NCBI RefSeq assembly: GCF_028583425.1
Contig: NC_072805.1
Coordinates: 14,208,001 to 14,272,000 of the forward strand
DNA: 64,000 nt
Direction of reading: 5' to 3'
Source: Eublepharis macularius
Taxonomy: Eukaryota > Chordata > Lepidosauria > Squamata > Eublepharidae
Part shown: positions 22,795 to 34,137 of the stretch, one piece after another
Layout: each line of letters opens with the position of its first letter
Position numbering within the stretch: position 1 is the first letter of the stretch
Notes under the pieces: generated by a model
Told to the model about the DNA's origin: nothing
What the model saw: only the letters and a program-made list of their open reading frames with translations
Database searches by the model: none
Program-made: the position numbers and the translations under genes

Positions 22795-23020
22795 AGAACG
22801 TGGTGTGGTGGTTAGAGGATTGGGCTTGACTTTGGGAGACCCAGGTTCAAATCCCCACACTGCCATGGAAGCTGACTGGGTGCCCTTGCGCCAATCATTC
22901 CCTCTCAGCCTCACCTACCTCACAGGATTGTTGTTGCAAAGATAAAATGGAGGTATACTAGCCTGAGCTCCTTGCATGAAGTCTCGGGGGGGGGGGGAAT
23001 GTGCTGAATAAATCAGTAAA
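22795..23020 (+). mobile_element. tRNA-derived SINE
   Basis: GTGTGGTGGTTAGAGGATTG head, B box GGTTCAAATCC at 22844-22854 and GTTGCAAAGATAAAATGGAG body. Confidence 0.82.
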
Positions 23021-24975
23021 GGATGGAGGTGGCAGAATGGAATGAGCAGGATTCCAGCTTTGACTGTTGCTTCACATAAGAAAACGCCCTGCAAGCAGAC
23101 AACTTGCACCTCAAGAAGAAACCTCTTTTCCCTTCCCTTGCAGTACTTTTCTGTTTGCAAGGTGCCTTTTGCAGAGAGGATGTGACCCTCCCCGATCCTC
23201 CACCTGCAGATCCTATACTATCACAGCAGCCTGGCCTCTCGTTCCACACACATCCCAGTCCCCTGCATGTGTAAACCTGGACTCAGGCAAACTCCTAGCA
23301 TCCGATTTTTCTTCTGTGCCTGCTTCATCCCTGTGCCAGGTTCTGCCGGCAGGACACCAGCCTTTACCAATATTGCAAAAGCTCTCCTCTTGGGCTGACT
23401 CTGTTTGAGAGGGAGAAAGGGAAGGACCTTTTCGAAGCAAACTTGGTACCCTACCAGTTTAGAGAGACCCTTTCCCCCAACTGGCCTCCTTGGCCGTGTA
23501 CGTTTGGATCTGTTGACTTGGCAAGTGGATCTCTGGTGACCGGCTGTACTTTCCTTGGCCTGACTGTCATCCCCGGCCAAAGGTGGAGAAAGTGGCCGGG
23601 GATTTCAAGGTTAAGAGGCAAGGCTTCCGTCCCTCTTTCCGCATCTCTGAAAGCTGGCAGCGCAGGCAGCAGGGAGACCAAGTTGGCTGCCTCGCTTGCA
23701 AGATGAGGTAGGAATGACTCTTGTCGAAAAGGGCAAGCCAGCTCGGGGACCTCCCCCAGCCTCCACCCCTTGGAAGGCAAAGGTTTTTCAGAGCTGCAGA
23801 CCGGAGACTCTCAGACTTTAGACTTGGGGTGGGACCATCACCCCCTGGTTTGGCTCTTCCACCCCTGCAAATCACAGGCTCCGTCCTGCACCTGGGCAAA
23901 GGCCCCTTTTGGAAAGGCAGCTACTGTGGGAAGCTGAGAACGACTGGTATCTTTAGTCATCTATCTTCAGAACCAGAAAAACTGGAATCCCCGTCGAACT
24001 GCGGGGGTGGGGGTGGGAGCCAAGCAAGCCACAGCAAGCCCAGCCATCACCCAAAAACAGAGGCAGGCCTGTGAGTAGCCGGATCTGGTCAGGATTGCTG
24101 TAGTCAAGTCAAGTCAAAAGAGTTGATTGTCCTGCTGTAGGCAGAAGCCTTTCTTAGCCGGGCGCAGGGTTTCCCCCTACCTGACGTAGCTGGGGCCAGA
24201 GAAAAGAAGGTTCCTGACTCCAGGGGAGGCAATCCGTTCTCTGGTGCTCTTTCCAGCCAGGATCCAGCCTTTGAAAAAGCCCATCTGCTCTCATGCCTTC
24301 CATCCGGCAGAACTAAAGTGGAAAGTGCACAGGAAGGGTGTCCCTCTCCCTGACGAAGGCCACCCCCCACCCATCAAAAATCAAAACTCAGGTCATGCGG
24401 CTTGCAAAGGACAAGAGTACAGAGACTAGGGTGATTGGCGAGAACTGCCTGGAGAAAGTACATGGGGACCGGTGCGGCAATGCCAGCACCGCCATGTGCA
24501 AGAAGCTGGCCCAATGCTCTGGGGGCAGGGGTGGAGGGACGCTGCGTGGATGTGCCCCGAGGCTCAAATCAAAGGGCTTCGAACCATCCTGGCGGAGTGG
24601 AATCCAGGTGTACAGCTGCTTTCTGGGTACGAAGAGCCATCTCCTGGACAAATCTTCTGCAGCTTCTGATCACAAAAGGGTTACACAAGCAGCAGCTTGC
24701 CAGATTCCCTTCGCCGGATGCTGACGGGCCTGCAAGCGGAGGAGCATGGAAGCTTCGTGGCACCTGGCTTGTTTGTTTCCATCTTTTAGGCCCTACAGGA
24801 CTTTAAAAAGGCACGCTGCAGACAGGCAGGCGAGAAGGGATTTTTGTGGCCTGTTGGGGAAAAACGGGCTGAAGGCCACAGCCAGAAATGCCGCTGCATC
24901 TCTGTGGTTTCCTTCAGCCGCAGTGTCTCCTTGTCGGGGCTTCTGTGACACTCTGAAGCTGGCTGGCTGACTGTG
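23021..24975. other. Repeat-poor unassigned block
   Basis: About 1.95 kb without any recognised transposon, unusual for this window, with moderate to high GC. Several open frames exist but none shows a domain, signal peptide or family motif that I recognise. It could be an unidentified exon cluster, regulatory DNA or an unfamiliar repeat. Confidence 0.35.
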
Positions 24976-25330
24976 AGATTCTCTTTCACACACACACACA
25001 CAAGATTGTCATGAGGATAAAATGGAGGAGATAATTCCTATTCCGCTAAGAAGTGCTCCGGGTGACTTTTGAGGCCATCACTCGCTCAGCTAAACCTACC
25101 TCACAGGGTTGTTGTGACGATCAAGTAGAAGAAGGTGAGCTTGGGCCAGTCATAAACCCTTGGCCTCACCTACTTGAGAGGGTTGTTGTGGGGGCAAAAT
25201 GGAGGAGAGAAGAACCATGATGCTCACTCTTTCAGCTTAAACCACCCAACAGGGTTGTTGTGTGGATAAAATGGGGAAGGCATGCCCCTCTACTGAGCCA
25301 TGGAGAAAGGGTGGAATAAAAAAGTACTAG
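24976..25330 (+). repeat. Reiterated SINE-body segments
   Basis: After a short CA run at about 24988-25002, at least four partial copies of the SINE body follow in tandem (each with GTTGTTGTG and a following ATAAAATGG or similar). Confidence 0.5.
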
Positions 25331-25410
25331 TGATCCCAGTCACTCTGGGATGGAAGACCAATCAGGTGTATTAACTCTAAAATAAAAGGGGGGGGCAGAG
25401 AACATCAAAG

Positions 25411-25609
25411 AAAACCTCAGGAGATTTGGGGGGTGGAGCCTGGGGAGGGCGGAGTTTGTGGAGAGACCTCAGTGGGGTTTAATTCCATAGAACCCACCCT
25501 CCAAAACTGCTATTTTTCTTCAGGCGAAATCTGTCACTTGATCTCTGTCATCTAGACAGTAGTTCAATGCTGGGAGATCCCCAGGCCCTACCTGGAGGCT
25601 GGCAACCAT
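25411..25609. mobile_element. hAT MITE, family D (old copy)
   Basis: GGAGATTTGGGGGGTGGAG, CATAGAACCCACCCTCC and CCTGGAGGCTGGCAACC are family D blocks; the left end is lost. Confidence 0.55.
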
Positions 25610-25732
25610 ACTGCATCTCCCAAGCTCACTTTCTGGCTGGCAACTAATTTTTAATAAGGACTGTGTTTTGGATCTGAACAAAGGCAACATTGGCCCCAGC
25701 CACTGACTCGTTCCCACAAGACCTGACACACA

Positions 25733-26113
25733 GGTCTCTCTACACAATACTTTTGACGTGTTCCTCATGTGTCAGGAGACACAATGTTAGCTGGGAAGCA
25801 TAGTTTAAAATGACAGAGCTGGCAGAGATCGCTCCAGAGGGAACAGATTCTCTTACAGCCCTCTCTCGCCTCTGATGTCTCCCCTTCCAGAGCCTTTGCC
25901 CAGCCGAGGCTTGGTTAATTCAAAGTCTTAAGCAGTGAGGGCAGTGGAGTAAAAGCTCTGGGAGGGGCAGACACCCTAGCCTGCCAGAGGCAGTAGAGGG
26001 CTGAGAGAGAATCTGTCCCCTCCGGAGCGATCTCCGCAGGCTCTGTCTTTCAAAACTATGCTTCCCAGCTAACACTTGATGGACATGCGCCCCAGCGTCT
26101 CGTGTAGAGAGAC
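25733..26113. mobile_element. Family K inverted-repeat element, uninterrupted
   Basis: GGTCTCTCTACACAATAC at the left; CGTCTCGTGTAGAGAGACT at the right. Inverted arms of over 100 bp include AGCTGGGAAGCATAGTTT and its inverse. Serves as the empty-site comparison for 5494-6327. Confidence 0.65.
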
Positions 26114-26224
26114 TCATAGGCAAAGGGCTCCCAGTGTGAACGGCAGCGGCTTTCCCCTCATGTGTCTCATTTACATATGCCAGTTTGCTGTCTAGTGCAC
26201 TTTATCCCTCTAAGAAGGTCAGGG

Positions 26225-26510
26225 TGGCCTTTACGGATCTCCCCTCCTCCACTTTATCCTCACAACAGCTAGGGCATTTAAATGAAAGAACAGCTGGCTC
26301 AGCTATTTATTTAGGCCCAACTTTTCTTCCCACCAGAGATCCAACACACCTTACAACATCGTTCTCCCTTCCTCCATTTGATCCTCGTGACCACTACCGT
26401 GCAAGGAATGAGAGAGAAGTGGGTGACCCAAGATCACCCACAGAGCTTCTGTGGCAGAGTAGTGATTTGAAGCCAGGTCCAACACTTTAGTTACTACACT
26501 GTACCATTTT
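26225..26510 (-). mobile_element. tRNA-SINE-like, antisense, decayed
   Basis: CACTTTATCCTCACAACAG, AAGATCACCCACAGAGCTTC and TTAGTTACTACACTGTACC follow the antisense order of the SINE body and head. Confidence 0.5.
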
Positions 26511-26544
26511 TCGTGTGAGGTGAGCTGCAGAGGTGCAAAATGGG

Positions 26545-26973
26545 TACGGTTGCCAACCTCCAGGTGGGGCTTGGAGATCTCAAATTGCAACTGATCCCCA
26601 GAGATCAATTCCCCTGGAGGAAATAGATCCAGAGGAGTTAGCTGTGTTAGTCTGTAGTTGCAAAATAGTAAAGAGTCCAGTAGCACCTTTAAGACTAACC
26701 AACTTTACTGTAGCATAAGCTTTCGAGAACCACAGCTCTCCTTGTCAGATGCATGGACAAAGAGAGCTGTGGTTCTCGAAAGCTTATGCTACAATAAAGT
26801 TGGTTAGTCTTAAAGGTGCTACTGGACTCTTTACTATCCTAGAGGAAATGGCTGCTTTGGGAGGGGGGGTGGCCTATATGGCATTATACCCTCCCTTCCC
26901 AAGACCCTGCCCCCGCCCCCAGGGTCCACTCCTAAATATCAAGGAATTTCTCAACCTGAAGTTGGCAAACCTA
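26545..26973. mobile_element. hAT MITE, family D, split by a family M dimer
   Basis: CGGTTGCCAACCTCCAGG at the left and GTTGGCAAACCTA at the right; the middle is interrupted at GAGGAAAT, which is duplicated on both sides of the insert at 26625-26841. Confidence 0.7.
26625..26841. mobile_element. Inverted dimer of family M retroelement, copy 2
   Basis: The arms AGTCCAGTAGCACCTTTAAG and its inverse meet near 26750. The flanking duplication is GAGGAAAT (26617-26624, 26842-26849). Here the left arm is the complete one, the reverse of the copy at 19073. Confidence 0.72.
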
Positions 26974-26989
26974 GACAAGGGTCACAGTG

Positions 26990-28145
26990 AGACAGCCCCA
27001 TTTCCAGTTGATGAGACGGCGAGAGACTTGAAAGATTCCCTGCTTCTGCAAGCAAGCGGACCTTGGAGACGGCTTTGCCCAAGCCTGAACTGCTCATGAG
27101 GGGTGGTGGGGAGAGGGGAAGGAGCTCTCTTTCTGTGATTCAGCTCACAAGGGACTGAGGAACATAACGGGGGGTACCTGGGGCCCAAACGTGGAGCCCC
27201 CCAGCACCACACTGAAAAACGCAGCTTAAACTGCCCGTCCCTAGAGCACACCCATGCTTTCTCCTGGAGCAGTTTGAAGCTTTCTTGCACAATTTCCTGG
27301 GCAGTTCTGTTCCTGGCCCACCCCATCTGGGACTCCAGGAACTGGGGGTTTTGTACAAGCAGCTTCCTTCTCTCTGGGCCGCTTGACGCAACAGCAGAAG
27401 TTTGTTGCGCATCCCATAGAAAGCCGTGAGCAAAGATCAGCCGACAAACTGCTCCCCCGCCCCAACTTTCAGACTGCAAAAAAAAATCTCTCACAGAAGT
27501 TTTTAACTTTCCAGGCCTTCTGAAAAATTCACACTTCTTCTGGCAAAGTTGTCAAGGTGCAATCCAGGAGGGCATTGCCACTGACCCACAGTGACTGGCA
27601 CCCTAGCCCACTGCCTCTTGACTCCCATTGTGTCCAATTCAGACATTACAGAGCACGCAAATTGGGTCTGGGGCCATTGCCCTTTTTAATACTTCAACAC
27701 AAATTGTGGGCTCTCAGTTTCCGCACAAGGGTGCCCAATTCAGATTTATTTTGTTTTTACTGATTTTATTTTACTTCATTTATATTCTGCCTTTCTCCCC
27801 CGCGGGGTCCTAAAACAGCTCACGTTGTCCTCCTCTCCTCCATTTTATTCTCACAACAACCCTGCGAGGTAGGTTAGGCTGAGCTTGTGAATAGCCCATG
27901 GTCACCCAGTGAGTTTCCATGGTACAGCAGGAAATTGAAACCAACGCATGTGTGGAGAAGAGGCTTTATACCCTGCCCTCACACTGTTTTCCCAGCAGGA
28001 AATGTTCGCATGAGGGTGTGCTAATTGGCCTGCTGGGAAACCCCACCTGTATCCCATGGAAGCAGAAAGGATGAGAATTCTTCCTTTAAAAGCTCCCAAG
28101 CCCTGACAGAGTCCGTATCTGGCAATTCCGTGCCTCCACGGTTCC
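26990..28145. other. Mostly unassigned
   Basis: No gene recognised. A SINE-body-type antisense stretch (TTTTATTCTCACAACAACCC and GGTCACCCAGTGAG) lies at about 27780-27925. Confidence 0.4.
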
Positions 28146-28148
28146 TTA

Positions 28149-28350
28149 GAGCCAAGCTACAAGTGACGCCTTACACAGGTTGGACTCTTGTCAGCTTCCC
28201 TCAAGTTTTGATGGGAAATGTAGGCGTCCTAGTTTTACAGCTTGGCTCTCCATTACAGCTGCAAGACCAGGACGCCTACATTTCCCATCAAAACTTGAGG
28301 GAAGCTGACAAGTGTCCAACCTGTGTCAGGCATCACTTGTAGCTTGGCTC
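28149..28350. mobile_element. Palindromic Harbinger-like MITE, family A copy 5
   Basis: GAGCCAAGCTACAAGTGACG and inverse, TTA on both sides, near-perfect palindrome of 202 bp. Confidence 0.87.
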
Positions 28351-28769
28351 TTAGTTCAGAGTTCTTTCCCTCAAGCTTATGTGTCTCTTTCCTCTCAGGT
28401 TCCAGTGCCTACTCCACTGTCTGCTCTGAATATATGTCCTACCTTACTACATCTCCTTCCTGTCAGCTTCCCACTTCTAAGCCTACCCCGCCTCCCATAG
28501 GATCCGTGTGATGTTTTAACCACAGCCAAATGAGGTGATCTGTGAACACTTTATTGCTGCCAGCCCTGTGGCCAGAGAAGGTGGAATGTTTGTGGACATC
28601 CCCTCACATTACGCAGCTCAAGCTTTCGGGCTTTACTGCTAGACATGCAATGCAATACAGAAAGCTACCTGGAGACTCGCTGTTTGGAGGCAACGTGCTT
28701 CCAGAGATTCTCTGCTGGGGGACAGATGACAGAGGAGACCATCGCTCTGCAAACTTCCCAGAGGCATCT

Positions 28770-28965
28770 CAGGCCAGTGTAGCATAGTGGTTAGAGTAAC
28801 AGACTACAAACTGGGAGGCTGCACTCAAACCCCTCCTTGGCTACTGGTTGACTGTGGAGGTCTCTGCCTAACCTACCTCACAGGGTCATTGTCAAGATAT
28901 AATTGCGAAGAGAGAACCATGCATTTCACCCTGAACTCCTATGAACAGGGTTAGGATGAAAGCAT
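28770..28965 (+). mobile_element. tRNA-derived SINE
   Basis: CAGTGTAGCATAGTGGTTAG head, a decayed B box and a CTACCTCACAGGGTCATTG body. Confidence 0.65.
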
Positions 28966-30107
28966 GCTCTTCTGATTGGACCAGGCTTGGTTAGGATCAG
29001 AAGACACGACTAGGTAACCTCTGGGGGGTCTAATCCTGCAAAATTTTCCTTCTGGCTAATCTCCATTAATTTCCATGGAAAACCTGTCTCAGTTGCTAGT
29101 TCATAGCTTCGAAGGGGTGAGGTTGCGGGCCTTGTAGCTTGCTTGGAAGTCACGTGTTTAGCTCTTTGGAGACCTTTACTCTGGTCCCTGCTGCCTGTGG
29201 TTGAATGTGGTTACTTCACATAAAGGACATGCGCTACTCGCATGCCAGCAGGCACTTTCCCCTGTATTGTTTCACATGTTCCAGAGAGAGAGAGAGCACT
29301 TCTTTCCAAAACAAGATCTTGAAACCTGGCTCAAATTAAGCCTGGTGCATTTCACAGAACGGATGGCGAGGAAGAACAGAAAGAATCGGAAGGAACTGTC
29401 TTCTTGGAAGGAAGGCCACTGATACACCAATAAGCAGTGTGGTGCACGGTTAGAGTATCGAGGGAGCAAGGTTCAACTTCCGCTTTCCCGTGGAAGTTTA
29501 CTGGGCTGCCCTGAGCCAGTCTCTTTCTGATCCTAACCTATCATCCCAAGTTGTTCTGCAGATAACGTGGAAGAGAGAACCTGTGATTTTTTTCAAGGGT
29601 GTCATAAAAACGTGATAAAAAACACAAAGTGCACAGTCTAATCCAAACTTAAACACCCCATTTATTTCAGTGGGAGTAAATAGCCACATGCCTATTGAAA
29701 TTGACTTGTTTCTGAATTAAATGCTTGTGATTTTTCAAATGCACGCCACACATGTCTAGCACCCTGCCCCTTCCCTCCGAGGCCTACTGCTGCAAAACGC
29801 TTTCTCGGATTGCCCAACACAATGCAAAGCCAGCCTCTCCCACCTCTTCCACCAACCAGCTTCCAGCGGTAACTGACTGATCAGCAGAGCAGGCTCTACG
29901 GACCTCAGCCGAGGTGATCTCCTCTTCCATGCTTGGATGGAATATGAAACAATCCATTTGCACTTTCCCTTCCGGTAGCAGCCAATTGCATCCCAACCAT
30001 CAGAGAGTCTTCAGGGAGCTATTTCAATAGCCCAACATTTGGCAATGCTTTTACGCCTGTTGGCTCTCAAAGCTAGCATCTCCTAAACTTTTGATGGCCT
30101 GGACAAT
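28966..30107. other. Mostly unassigned
   Basis: A possible old SINE lies near 29430-29590 (GTGGTGCACGGTTAGAG), and a widespread squamate repeat core (TTTCAGTGGGAGTAAA) at about 29640-29700. No gene. Confidence 0.4.
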
Positions 30108-30480
30108 TCATAGAATCATAGAGTCATAGGGTTGGACGGTACCTCTAGGGTCATCTAGTCCAACCCCCTGCACAATGCAGGAAATTCACAACCATCTCCC
30201 CCCACACACCTCCAGTGACCCCTGCGCCATGCCCAGAAGATGGCAAAACACCATCAGGATTCCTAGCCAAACTGGCCTGGAGAAAATTGCTACCTGACTC
30301 TAAGGTGGCAATCGGCCTTACCCTGAGCATGTAAGAAGGGGCCACGAGAACCGAGCACTGATATAACCCTTCCTGCCCTCCCTCTCATGATCTGCCGAGG
30401 TTCACAGAATCAGCACTGCCGTCAGATGGCCATCTAGCCTCTGCTTAAAAATCATTTTGTTTCTGGAAAGCTTCTTCATG
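30108..30480 (-). mobile_element. CR1 LINE 3' end
   Basis: Antisense reading ATAGAATCATAGAGTCATAG then GGTCATCTAGTCCAACCCCC and TGCACAATGCAGGAAATTC, the characteristic CR1 terminal repeat and 3' UTR. 5' truncated, non-coding. Confidence 0.85.
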
Positions 30481-30808
30481 CTACCACCAAATGTCACACT
30501 GGCATTTTCTGACACCTCTCCCAGAACACCCACCAGGTACCCTGCAGGAGAACTCAGCTATCCTCTCCCTTTGGCCCTATCAGCCAGGACTGAACGGTGA
30601 GCTCTCACTGATACGTCAGCCATGCTGCTTCCATGACTCTCCCGTTAGCTATAGTGTGCTATGGCTGACCTCCCACCATCCCCACATGCCTTTATTTCCT
30701 TCCTCAAAAGGACGGCACTGCCTCACATATTGGGGGCACCTCGTTCCAATGGGCCTGCGGGAAGGTGATGTCGCCAACATGGCCTCCTTTTTCATGGCCC
30801 TCTGTAGT

Positions 30809-30906
30809 TTGAGATTGCAACTTTGAAACAGCCTGAGAACTGAAATATGTTCCGGTGTGTCAAGTGAAGCCTACTTCGGAGTAAACATGTTTGGATTATT
30901 CACTCC
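30809..30906 (+). repeat. 98-bp local duplication, copy 1
   Basis: Matches 31620-31717 in the same orientation over 98 bp with a single difference (A at 30828, G at 31639); spacing 811 bp. Confidence 0.95.
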
Positions 30907-32640
30907 GGTTGACACCAAATGCAGCTTGTCCTTTAGGGATTTAGAGATGCCAGAAAACTTAAAAAGTTTGCAAATGCATACACAGCTGGACTTTTTGCAG
31001 CATGTAAATGAAGCACCTTTGCCTGTACTTCTCCCCCCAAAAATCTAAATAGGAACAGCCTAGACCTGTCCTACGACAAGCTAAGAACTAGGGGAGAGGC
31101 AGGAAAATGACAGAGAAAGGAACAAAAGCTGAGAAGACTAAGGGAGAGGTGCTAGTTTCTCAGATAACTACTCTGTTTTCCACTGGAAACCCTAGTTATG
31201 CGGGAAAGGGAGGTAGCCAAGTTTCCATCTGTTAAGTAGCCACCTGACCACGAAGAAACAGCTGCAGAAAACCCAATGGGTTTAAGGGGCAAGGGGCAAT
31301 CAATCCAGGCAGCTCTGGCTTGTCTACATTTGACCCCCCATTTCCACCCCCCCCTCCCGTCTGCTCATTCAGAAGTTTCACTGAGGTATGCTCCAAGTCA
31401 GAGCGCAGAGCTTTAACAAAAACAAACTACTAGCCCTCAAAGAGTTTTTCCTAGTCAGACTGCCCACACGCAACTGCACTGTTTGTGGCCTAAAAGAACC
31501 ACCTATTTTTGAAACACCTGGTCCCCTGGAGGCAATTCTTACTCATCGCGGGCGACCAGACAAATAGCTATCTGCTAGTCTGCTCTTCCAAGATAGAGCT
31601 GGCCGAATTTTATCACAAATTGAGATTGCAACTTTGAAGCAGCCTGAGAACTGAAATATGTTCCGGTGTGTCAAGTGAAGCCTACTTCGGAGTAAACATG
31701 TTTGGATTATTCACTCCTTAATCATCTTTCTTAAGAGTATTTTTGGAATATGCTGATCTTATGGGACCGGATAATGCTTTGGAGGGGGGAAGAGAAAAAT
31801 AACCACCTTTTTTTTAAAAAAAAAGAACATTTCACTTCAATTTCACAAGTGTAAGCAAATTTAGAACTGCTGAGAGTTCCTCATAAGCAAGGGTGTTCGG
31901 GGTCATGTCCAAAATGGAAGGAAAAGATGAAAGCAATGTTTAATGCACCATATTTAGAAATTGTGAGGTTTTTTTAAAGGTAAGTTTGCCTTATCAAACT
32001 ATGCCGCTTCTTGCAAAAAAAAATCATTAAAAGTTCTGTGTGACTCTCTCATGTGGTCTTAAATGCAGAATAATCAGCGCAATCCATGAGTTACACATTA
32101 AATTCTCACTGACAGCTCACCTTTAAATCTGAGCTAAGAGCAGCAATGAAACACCCTCCATCTAGATCTCTTAAGGCTTTTCTCAGCTATAACAAAGCAC
32201 AGAAGTCACCCAGTAGAAAGATACTTGGGCAGCTTCTACATACATTTACTTAAGTGAGGTCAATGAGTCTTTCTCCCTGTTTACTTCTGAGTAAATCTGT
32301 TCAGGATCGCACTGTAGGTGGCTTGTAAAGAAACAGATGCCTGAAGAAATTATTGCAATTCCTTCTGTGGCAGTGGGGCTTACACATGAGTAATGTATTT
32401 ATTGGCTCTGGTATTAACCTTTTGGAAAACAGGGAGCTCTTCTGCACAAGCTCCTTTGAGAGGAAGAGAAGTACTGCTGGGATCTAATGCACTCCCCCCA
32501 CTCCCTTAATGCTGTTGACAGCTTGACTGCGGCAAAGCTGGTGGCCTGGGCAAATCAAAAAGGTACTGAAGTTGAGAAGAGTAATCAATTTGGCTACCCC
32601 TTTCTCTGAGGAAATCCCAGAAAACACAAGCCAGACAGGA
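30907..32640. other. Repeat-poor DNA 3' of CEBPA
   Basis: Apart from the second 98-bp copy and a short squamate repeat core (CTTCTGAGTAAATCTGTTCA) near 32285, no transposon or gene is recognised. In mammals CEBPA enhancers lie downstream of the gene, so this is a plausible place for them; nothing in the sequence proves it. Confidence 0.4.
31620..31717 (+). repeat. 98-bp local duplication, copy 2
   Basis: See the copy at 30809-30906. Sequence on each side of the two copies differs. Confidence 0.95.
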
Positions 32641-32649
32641 AGATCTAAG

Positions 32650-34137
32650 TTATGGCAGAATATTTGCATTTTATTTATGAATTTTAACCAAGGACTTAAA
32701 CATTCTGTATCATTTGGGTTCCAAAATACACCGTTTTGATATAAAAATGCATAAAATTTCCATGTACATCATACTAATAAGAAAAAGACCAACAACGTTA
32801 AATTCTTCTACCTGGGAATATGAGCATTCAAAATTGGCACTTTTAAAAAGTTTTTAACCTCGGTGCTAAATTCATAGTAGGAAAAGCACCAGCTGGTTAA
32901 AAGTGCTCTCTGGAAAGGTTGGGGTGGGTAGGTGAAGAGGTTCTTGCTAAGCAGAACAGCCTCCCCCCACCCCATAAAGGAGACAAACCTGATGCAGAAC
33001 AAACTAGACTCTCAGAGCCAGGCAAGAAGCTCAAGAAACTTGTGGGCTCCCTTCCTGCCTTTGGGTGGCAGGCAATCCTCAACCGGTCACACTCATGGGA
33101 ACTGCTAAAAGTCAGCTCCAGAAGCAACAATACAATTTTTAAAAAGACAGAAAATGACAGGCCAAGGAGAGGTTCCTGTCGACATGGCAAGGATCCAAGC
33201 AATAAAATACAAAATATGGCCAGCAACCACCAAGGGGGCTTCTCGGCTTTCACAGTACAGAAGGCACAGGTGGGGGGAGGCGAGGGAAAGGTGCAGCAAC
33301 CAAGCAGAGAAAACTTAACAGGTTTTGGAAGAAGTGGATACCCGCATCCATTGGTATTTTTCAGCTTTGGTTTTGTGCTCCACCACAGTTTTAACATACA
33401 GTACAGACAACCACGCTGGTTTTCGCTTGGGTGACAGGAGACCCTGCCTGGCCCAGAACTCCATTCCCGGTGCCAGTTTCCCCGTAGAGTCCTCAATTTT
33501 TCATCCGGCAGGGGAAGAAGACTCTAGCCAGCCCTCCCCAAAATATCCCCCACCCCACCCCAGCCCTTACCGACATGGGGGGGGGCGCGCCCTCTTTGAA
33601 AAACAGCAGCAGCAGCAGCAAAGTCCCCAATTGCACTCGATCCTCCAGGCAACCGCTGGATCCCCAACCATCCCCAACCTCCCCCTCCCCGGCACATCAG
33701 CCGAGGGCTGCACTCAGTCTTTGATTTCAGGCTCCCCCCTGCATGCCCCAATCCCTTTAAGCGGGTTCACACGTTAACCTGGGTTCGTCCCTAGACGGTC
33801 CAGGCTGTCAATCCCCAGTCCCCGAGGGGGCGATACCGGAGAGGCAAGAGTCAGGCTTGGGGCTCTCAGGAACAGTCGGGGGGAGAGCGGCGGCTCGGAG
33901 CGGCTCCCCGTAGAAGGCACACGATTTGGGCGCTCGGCAAACGGGGCTCAGCCCCGGCATCAGTCTGGGTCGGTCAAAGTTCGGTCCGGACTTTAGCCGC
34001 GGAGGGGGCGCGCTGGAGCCAGTCCTGCCCTCCCCGCGTTGGCCCACGGCGGCGGCGGCGGCGGCCGGCCTGCCTTCCGGGCAAACGGGAGGGCCGAGGA
34101 GCGCCGGCCGGGGGGCCCGTTCGTGCCGTCGGGGCGC
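32650..34137 (-). other. CEBPA: Predicted CEBPA 3' untranslated region
   Basis: The interval runs from the CEBPA stop to about 20 nt past the poly(A) signal. It holds no recognised transposon. The part nearest the stop is very GC-rich and the distal 200 bp is AT-rich, as is common in long vertebrate 3' UTRs. A short CAG/CTG run lies at 33604-33620. The resulting transcript of about 2.55 kb fits the size of the mammalian mRNA. The boundary is inferred. Confidence 0.55.
32670..32675 (-). terminator. CEBPA: CEBPA polyadenylation signal (AATAAA)
   Basis: Canonical AATAAA on the minus strand, about 1.46 kb past the CEBPA stop, within AT-rich sequence reading ATAAATAAAATGC. It is the most convincing signal downstream of the gene. 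Cleavage would fall near 32640-32655. Confidence 0.55.

Noticed and set aside
7839-22854. tRNA genes suggested by B-box sequences (GGTTCAATTCC and similar)
   Set aside because: The surrounding sequence does not fold into a cloverleaf with a proper acceptor stem and continues into SINE bodies with A-rich tails.
32897-33496. A 199-codon frame in the CEBPA 3' region
   Set aside because: It lies inside the predicted 3' UTR, has no domain and overlaps open frames on the other strand.
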